Of a stretch of 64,000 nucleotides of DNA, positions 58,384 to 64,000 are shown piece after piece. The translations under genes and the position numbers were made by a program. Numbering within the stretch: the stretch's first letter is position 1; every line of letters starts with the position of its first letter. Source of the stretch: Candidatus Nitrosocosmicus franklandus (GTDB lineage: Archaea; Thermoproteota; Nitrososphaeria; Nitrososphaerales; Nitrososphaeraceae). The DNA lies in the NCBI RefSeq assembly GCF_900696045.1, contig NZ_LR216287.1, forward strand, positions 2,213,854-2,277,853. Direction: 5' to 3'. The notes beneath the pieces were generated by a model. The model ran no database searches. It had not been told where the DNA came from and was given only the letters and a program-made list of their open reading frames with translations.

Positions 58384-58520
58384 GAACTAATACTCCTACC
58401 TTTTTAATTTTGTAATGTAAAAATATAATACGTTATCAGATCTTTGTTATTGACTCTAACAAAATAGGTCTAATTTGCTTTTCGTCCCATCGAACCCGAC
58501 CCATTGCAATTTGACAATAT

Positions 58521-59576
58521 CTATTGATAATGTTTCTTTGATTTAGAACTGATAAAATCAGTCATATGAATGATGAAAATTCCAAGAAATCCCATTATGC
58601 ATCCGGCAGTTGCTAATAATATGTTTTCAGGTAAATGACTTGGATAACCTAATTCTTTCAGTGCTATTTGGATGATGAATACCATTACAAGGTTTGAAGA
58701 TCCAATAGTTGCTGTAAGAGATGCACCAATTCTACGAAGGCCGATTACATATGATAAAGAACCAATAAATGGAATTAGAGAAAACAAAAACAAGATTAGT
58801 AGATTTTTGTGAGTGGATAATAATTCAATTTGAGATGGCGAGTCATCCAAATATTGGGTTGTTGTGTACATCGAATCAAATAGTAATACAATGACCATAA
58901 ATATCACAAGAATGAGTCCTGAACCTAACATAGATGCACCGGCAACATGAATAGAAGAATGTTTGGTGACCAATTTTCCAAGAAATATTACACCTGCTGC
59001 AAAACCAATTGCCGAAAGGATCGCTTCCAAATCACCGAAACTAACTAAAGAAAGTATTGCAAACAATGGCGAATCACTATCTATCTCTCCAACAGGATCC
59101 GATAAATTTAGGTTGTTAATATCCTCTAAAGATAAGTCACTAGCCAAAGAAAGAAAAAATCCTAAAGACCCTATACAAATACCAATAATTTGAAATCTGT
59201 TTAAACGTTCTTTTAAAAAAATTCGTGCTAAAAAAATTATTAATATGATTTCAATCGGTCCAGCTATCAGAGCTTCTTTTGACGCTCCTATTCTGTTTAT
59301 AGAGTCATACCAGGTAAATATTCCTAATGAAAGTGATAACGATGCCATCAATAAAAATTTCCAACTTTTAGTAAATATCTTGATAATATCTTTATAGGTT
59401 TTAGTAACAATAAAGGCTACAGATAGCAACATCAAGCCAGATAATGTAATACTCAAAGATGAAAGCACAATCGGAGAAATTCTAACGTAATAGATTGTAA
59501 GATATTCTATAATGATTGATTCTAACGAGAGAGCAAGAGCATATACAAAAACTATCCACGTTTTATAAAATAACAA
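58521..59576 (-). CDS. EamA/DMT-family transporter 2
   Basis: A 351-residue membrane protein with ten predicted helices in two EamA repeats. Repeat 1: WYDSINRIGASKEALIAGPIEIILIIFLARIFLKERLN, repeat 2: IGLRRIGASLTATIGSSNLV and the end FLGIFIIH. The internal duplicated RIGAS motif marks the equivalent helix in each half. It is only distantly like transporter 1 at 39857-40861. Substrate unknown. Confidence 0.88.
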   Translation of the reverse strand: MLFYKTWIVFVYALALSLESIIIEYLTIYYVRISPIVLSSLSITLSGLMLLSVAFIVTKTYKDIIKIFTKSWKFLLMASLSLSLGIFTWYDSINRIGASKEALIAGPIEIILIIFLARIFLKERLNRFQIIGICIGSLGFFLSLASDLSLEDINNLNLSDPVGEIDSDSPLFAILSLVSFGDLEAILSAIGFAAGVIFLGKLVTKHSSIHVAGASMLGSGLILVIFMVIVLLFDSMYTTTQYLDDSPSQIELLSTHKNLLILFLFSLIPFIGSLSYVIGLRRIGASLTATIGSSNLVMVFIIQIALKELGYPSHLPENILLATAGCIMGFLGIFIIHMTDFISSKSKKHYQ

Positions 59577-60252
59577 AGAACAATTCTTTATAATTTATTT
59601 CTTATATATTAGGCATTCTTCGTCATACGAATATTATGTCGCAGAATCCCAAATTGGCTAATTAGCATTTTGGGATTCTAATAGAAAATACTTCACATGG
59701 ATATTGTTTAGGTCAAATATTATCTAAATTAAGTAATAATAATCAACGAAATAAAAAAGCAAAGTAATAAGCTTCCTGAGAGAGGAAGTATCGGGTAAAG
59801 GTGATCGCTATCATCATCTGATCTTGAATTATTTGTGAATTTCAAATTCAATCAAGTTTGTTTCACATACCACCTACTACTGTGTCAATACTGTCCTTCT
59901 AAATTGCTCAACATGGTACATTGATAGGACTATCGTCAGAATGGTTTGCCAATTTGCATCTTATATCGAAGATAAAAGGCAAACCTACTTACAAAAGTGT
60001 GATCGATTTCATGATCTGGGGATATGTATATCATCTATGTTATGCAAATTATCTCTATGGTTTCGACCAAATTGCTATGAACAAGCAATACCGGATTGTG
60101 TTTAAAATAACATGTAGTTCATCTTTTGATCAAGTTTCTAGTTTCTATGATATTTTATTGAATATGGAAGTCATCAAGTAGTAATTTATTTTTTATAGAG
60201 GTTTCATTACAGGTAACAAAAGTAAATCGATGTCTACAAAATTATTTTTAAA
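59577..60252. other. non-coding stretch
   Basis: A frame at 59921-60181 (+) has no recognisable features and is not accepted. Nothing else is seen. Confidence 0.4.
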
Positions 60253-60408
60253 TTATTGAGGGTATTTTTTGCGGCGGGACTTTAGACGGAAGAATTCTAA
60301 GATTGATGAGTCTGAGTGATATAGATTTTCCTCCCCTTCTTGTGGTATAGTCCCACCGCCTGAGAGGTAACGATAGCCATCATTCATCAGGATAGATATG
60401 TCTTGCAT
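60253..60408 (-). CDS. possible 51-residue protein (or structured RNA)
   Basis: A short frame from ATG 60408 with good coding character: MQDISILMNDGYRYLSGG, then a polar middle (IPQEGEENLYHSDSS) and a basic end (LKSRRKKYPQ). The same DNA also holds a strong GC-rich stem: GCGG-C-GGGACT (60271-60281) against AGTCCC-A-CCGC (60349-60359), ten pairs around one mismatch. So it may be a small protein, a structured RNA, or coincidence. No family recognised. Confidence 0.42.
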   Translation of the reverse strand: MQDISILMNDGYRYLSGGGTIPQEGEENLYHSDSSILEFFRLKSRRKKYPQ

Positions 60409-61232
60409 TGAGACGATCTTGGATAATAACTAGGCATCCTACAGCCAAGGAGCAAAAATTGAGTGTCCTATGGCATAGTGTGTTGGTGATATTTCACATC
60501 CCAATCATCACCTAATGTCGCATATAGCTACTTTTTTTATTTACATTTTTCTATATCCGTCATCCGGGAAAAAGTATCATAAAATTTTTAAATTTTTTAA
60601 TTTGGCATTTAAAACCGATTAATCCTATTGTCCAATTACAACAATTATGATACAATAAAAACCAGGATATCTCTATATTCTCAAAAAGGAATATCATGGT
60701 ATCTATGGATGATCTCATGAGGTCTTGAGAAGGATCATATTGGGTAAACCAATCCATCACTTTCTATTACACAATAGGTAATGCTCCTCTTTTATCGATA
60801 CAGACATAGGTATTATTACTCATACAAAATTAATCCACTGTCTTTCAAACTGTTGTTACTAATTATTTCAATCTGTCATTTTCATTGACCTGCTATAATG
60901 CTAATAATAGTAACAACAGGTATGTTTTATACCTTATCAAATTTCTGCGATTCTTAAATTCAAAAGCATTTGTCGTTAGTGGCTTGCTGTAGTAATAATT
61001 TGAAAATAAGTATTCACATATCCGAGATTCTGGAATGAGGTGACAAATTGACTTTTTTTTAAATTCATTTGTTGTTAATTTGCAAGTCTTGTTTGAAAAT
61101 ATTGGTCTAGGTTTCAGATAAGACGTAAGCATCCAATAATATAATTTAATTCGAAGGATAACAAATTCATAATTAGGCTAAAAAAATTCTAATTATTTGG
61201 CATATAAGGAAAAAGATCCTTCTTCTTCTTCC
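60409..61232. other. non-coding stretch
   Basis: Frames at 60560-60760 and 60893-61132 (both -) are not convincing. An inverted repeat (GGTGAT 60494-60499, ATCACC near 60516) and moderate GC up to about 60530 are the only structure. Confidence 0.4.
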
Positions 61233-62621
61233 TTATTTGGCTGAAAATAAATTTCTGATTTTCGAATTGGAACTAAAACCGTACTGATGATCACATTCTA
61301 AGTTGTATAGCATTCGACTAACAATCAACTGAAATTGTCTCTTGTAGTTTGTCTCTGAAAAATTCTTGGCAATGTCTCTCATCTTGATACTTTCTTTTAT
61401 CATCTCTTCTTTTGACATATTTGTTAGTAGTTGTGATACTATTTGGCTTGCATCTTCTAACGACTTGTATTGATATTCAACAGGAACGAATTCTGATTGT
61501 CCGCCTACGGTAGGTACAATGGGAATTAATCCAGCACTCATAGCCTCTACAATCGACATTCCAAAATGCTCTCCTTCTCTAGGATGAAAGAAGATTTTGC
61601 TTTTTTTCATCAGCTCAATTAGTTCTTCAAAACTTACATCTGTATGCAATTTCACAGTATCTGATAGATCAAGTTTTGATATTAACTGGAGTAGATCATG
61701 GTAATAATCCTGATAAAAAGGTTCTAAACTCCCTGCTATGTTTAGCTTGGTCTTAATTTTTCTTTCTTTTAATATCTTTGCAAGATAAATGGCGTTCTCA
61801 ATTCTTTTACTTGGTTCGATTCTACAGATGACTAGGATGCCATTTTCATCGCTGTAATTTACTTGTGATGATAATGATGAATCAAAACGCTGTTCTATTT
61901 TTATTTTTGAAATGATTGTGTCTACGTCTACTGGTGGGCTTAGGACAAGAATATCGTTATTTGTACCGTATTCTTTTTGTATGGCAGCTTTGCTGTAATT
62001 AGAGTTTGTCATCAAAAAGGAGTTTCTGATCATAGAATCAAAAGCTTTCTTGACCCAATTTACATACTCCTTTTTACTATTTTCATAATCGAAATTATGT
62101 TTTCCTGGGTCAGTAAACATTGATTCAACCATTTGAGATGCCATTTGAGTCGGATTCTTGTAGACAATTTGAGTTGTTACGCCTATTCTTGGCTCGATGC
62201 GATATTGTAATCTGCCAATCTTGAGGTGGTAGGTCAAATATTCATTATCCTCATTTTCTAACAATAACTTGGCAGATGGATAGTGACAATAGACAATCAT
62301 GTTGTTAGCATTCAATGACGAATGGAAATATGGATCTATATCACCATGAGTATTAATAATCAAGTCATAATTAGTTTGATGCAAGTTACGATGAATACTT
62401 TGCTCATCAAACATATCCAATATATTGATTCTTCTGATTTTCTTTACTACCGAAGCTAAATCCTTCCCAAATGCATTTTCTAATTTAGATAAATTGGGTT
62501 GTTCTAGCGTTGTCAACTCAATATCTATTCCCATTTCATGCAATGCTTTCATGGTAACTAGTGTGAAACGTTCTCCACCGCCACAAGGATTTAAATTGGA
62601 ATAAACAAAGTTTGCCCTCAC
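61233..62621 (-). CDS. GT4 glycosyltransferase (ALG11-like)
   Basis: A 462-residue cytosolic retaining glycosyltransferase of family GT4. N-terminal NLNPCGGGERFTLVTMKAL is the acceptor-domain glycine loop seen in ALG11-like alpha-1,2-mannosyltransferases. The C-terminal nucleotide-sugar domain has CRIEPSKRIENAIYLAKIL, the helix HTDVSFEELIELMKKSKI, and the conserved PREGEHFGMSIVEAMSAGLIPIVPTVGG (EX7E motif). There is no membrane anchor. In archaea such enzymes build N-glycan or exopolysaccharide chains. Not in a visible glycan cluster; the next gene upstream is unrelated. Confidence 0.9.
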   Translation of the reverse strand: MRANFVYSNLNPCGGGERFTLVTMKALHEMGIDIELTTLEQPNLSKLENAFGKDLASVVKKIRRINILDMFDEQSIHRNLHQTNYDLIINTHGDIDPYFHSSLNANNMIVYCHYPSAKLLLENEDNEYLTYHLKIGRLQYRIEPRIGVTTQIVYKNPTQMASQMVESMFTDPGKHNFDYENSKKEYVNWVKKAFDSMIRNSFLMTNSNYSKAAIQKEYGTNNDILVLSPPVDVDTIISKIKIEQRFDSSLSSQVNYSDENGILVICRIEPSKRIENAIYLAKILKERKIKTKLNIAGSLEPFYQDYYHDLLQLISKLDLSDTVKLHTDVSFEELIELMKKSKIFFHPREGEHFGMSIVEAMSAGLIPIVPTVGGQSEFVPVEYQYKSLEDASQIVSQLLTNMSKEEMIKESIKMRDIAKNFSETNYKRQFQLIVSRMLYNLECDHQYGFSSNSKIRNLFSAK

Positions 62622-62724
62622 TTATTTCACTTCCTTTGTCTAATACAATCTAGTCCCTCACATGTCACACCTTTTTTTTCTTGTAGTACATACAAGGAAG
62701 GGACAAAAGTTTGAAAAATCATAT

Positions 62725-63150
62725 TCAGACCACTTGCTCCTTGAATGATTTTTTAGGTGTTTTCTTTTCGTGTACTTGACTGACGACTGCTCTGGCTGCC
62801 ACGTACGTTGATATGCTACCTAATACAGGTACGTGTACTAAGATCACTAGAATACTATTTGTAGCGAGATCATATAACTGGGGAACACCCTTTCCTAATA
62901 CTCCTTGTGTTAGGACAGCATGTACCTTGGAATATACCTCTTCCAATGCGTGATACCAAGAATTAGTGATTTGTAAATGTATTTGTTGTGCCTTTGAGTT
63001 AAGGTCGCTGTTAGTTATAAACATTGAGGGAAGCATTCCCGGAATGGAGATCAATTCTAATGAAAATAAATTATGTAATAATGTTATTTTTTGAGTAATC
63101 TGATTTTTACCCATGTTGATGATTTTAGTTATAAACCCTTTCGTGTTCAT
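62725..63150 (-). CDS. protein of unknown function, possible C-terminal membrane segment
   Basis: A 141-residue protein. A basic start is followed by a helical region (LLHNLFSLELISIPGMLPSMF, QQIHLQITNSWYHALEEVYSKVHAVL), then a hydrophobic segment (SILVILVHVPVLGSISTYVAARAVV) and a basic tail (HEKKTPKKSFKEQ). The composition is protein-like; no family recognised. It lies divergent from Hsp20, 170 bases away. Confidence 0.55.
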   Translation of the reverse strand: MNTKGFITKIINMGKNQITQKITLLHNLFSLELISIPGMLPSMFITNSDLNSKAQQIHLQITNSWYHALEEVYSKVHAVLTQGVLGKGVPQLYDLATNSILVILVHVPVLGSISTYVAARAVVSQVHEKKTPKKSFKEQVV

Positions 63151-63320
63151 AAAGAAACCACCATCAATAATTGTTCGATATTTGAATATATATTTTACTT
63201 CTAGTAATGGGTTTTACAATAAGTTAGAAAAAAATATAAATCTTAATTTACTATACAACTTTGGTGAACTGAAAAACGAGTAGAATACCGTTTGATAACA
63301 GGCGCTGGTTTAGGGGATTT

Positions 63321-63923
63321 TTGGATAGAAATGTTGATAATCTGATGAGAAAGGGTTTTTGGAACTCGTTTGATTTCGATCTCTTTAGGGAGTTTGAATA
63401 TATGCAAAGGGAGATGAATGCAATGTTAGATCAATTTGATAAATTTACTGCTAATCCACCTAAAGAGTTGGTACGGGAATATGAAGGCAATAATGGATCA
63501 AAGGTAAGAGAAGTCGGACCTATAATCTATGGATATTCAATGACCATCGGACCAGATGGTAGACTAAAAATACAAGAATTCGGGAATGTTAAACCAAAGT
63601 ATTCACGCTTTGAAAGCGGGACCTCCCATCCAAGGATATCTGCTGAAAGAGAACCTTTAGTGGATATTAATCTCACAGATAGAGAGGTGAAAGTTGTCTT
63701 GGAAATACCTGGAGTAAAGAAGGATAACATAAAGATAAATGCATATGATGGGATATTAGAAATAACAACTAGTGAATCACATAGAAAATATCATAGGACT
63801 CTGGAGTTGCCTGAAGAGGCAGACATTGATACCGCAAGAGCAACTTATAATAATGGAATTATAGAGATAACTTTTAACAAAAAGACCAACAAAAGTAACG
63901 GAAAGGAGATTAAAATCGACTAG
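63321..63923 (+). CDS. hsp20: Hsp20/alpha-crystallin small heat-shock protein
   Basis: A 200-residue ATP-independent chaperone. Residues 110-195 form the alpha-crystallin domain: PLVDINLTDREVKVVLEIPG, VKKDNIKINAYDGILEITTS, and the closing A-x-Y-x-N-G-I-I-E-I strand. The N-terminal arm is long and aromatic (GFWNSFDFDLFREFEYMQREMNAML), as usual for oligomer control. A Gly-rich middle (GPIIYGYSMTIGPDGRLKI) is typical of archaeal Hsp20s with an extended pre-domain. The start is a TTG, with an AGGGGA element just upstream (63313-63318). There is no I-x-I motif at the extreme C-terminus. Confidence 0.92.
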   Translation: MDRNVDNLMRKGFWNSFDFDLFREFEYMQREMNAMLDQFDKFTANPPKELVREYEGNNGSKVREVGPIIYGYSMTIGPDGRLKIQEFGNVKPKYSRFESGTSHPRISAEREPLVDINLTDREVKVVLEIPGVKKDNIKINAYDGILEITTSESHRKYHRTLELPEEADIDTARATYNNGIIEITFNKKTNKSNGKEIKID

Positions 63924-64000
63924 GATTCACAAAAGCTATTTGACAATATTCGATCCTTTGTAATAGGGTTTGGAAATTACTCTTTTATCCAAGTAACAGG

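Noticed and set aside
59921-60181. 86-codon plus-strand frame
   Set aside because: Starts at TTG with no upstream signal and shows no recognisable fold.
60265-60530. Possible RNase P or SRP RNA
   Set aside because: The GC-rich stem prompted the idea, but neither the conserved GAGGAAAGTCC/ACAGAA elements of RNase P nor the SRP helix 8 motif are present in order.

Overview
The window is AT-rich, sparsely coding archaeal chromosome. It most resembles a soil ammonia-oxidising thaumarchaeon of the Nitrososphaerales, with a Candidatus Nitrosocosmicus-like gene content. That placement is an inference: no ammonia-oxidation gene lies here. The clues are TATA boxes about 25-28 bases before start codons with no leader, many secreted proteins whose signal peptides end in A-x-A/FAQ-like sites, a Cam-type gamma carbonic anhydrase with every catalytic residue, small zinc-ribbon proteins, CHRD and PsbP-like secreted proteins, and tandem hydrolases. 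Functional annotation is by motif recognition only.

Layout. 1-11.9 kb: a PsbP-like protein, a zinc alcohol dehydrogenase, a large secreted Thr/Pro-rich protein with calcium-loop motifs, a family 5 uracil-DNA glycosylase, a patatin-like lipase, a Rieske/flavin reductase fusion and a DUF488 protein. 11.9-21.9 kb: a stretch bounded by two inverted, apparently identical 667-bp IS6-like elements. It holds a CDGSH protein, a nitroreductase, an osmC gene divergent from a ribbon-helix-helix regulator, a further gene under the same operators, a decayed beta-lactamase-type gene, a CHRD protein and small secreted proteins. 22-29.5 kb: an alpha/beta hydrolase, a secreted gamma carbonic anhydrase, a second patatin, and a PsbP-like gene with a decayed copy behind it. 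30-41.4 kb: two tandem secreted S33-type hydrolases, a decayed hydrolase, a frameshifted SDR beside a clan GH-G glycosidase, a cytochrome P450 and a DMT transporter. 42-48 kb: almost gene-free DNA containing the 3' end of a 23S rRNA gene without the rest, and a third identical IS copy. 48-64 kb: a frameshifted small protein, a PsbP-like gene with an old IS copy just upstream, a DUF1275 protein, a second FrsA-like hydrolase, an SDR, a second DMT transporter, a GT4 glycosyltransferase and Hsp20.

How parts work together. The clearest system is at 16.4-18.4 kb. An RHH regulator with a probable MEDS-like sensory domain sits among four copies of a TGCTAKC/GATAGCA-type palindrome. These face three promoters, and the osmC promoter and the 17932 promoter have the same geometry: TATA centred 27 bases before the ATG, one operator centred 14.5 bases before it, and a second operator 36-37 bases further out. 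This looks like a small autoregulated, probably redox- or ligand-responsive regulon.

The rest looks like an accessory region. It has at least six decayed or frameshifted genes, paralogue pairs (patatins, FrsA-like hydrolases, S33 hydrolases, DMT transporters, PsbP-like proteins), recent IS activity and long non-coding stretches.
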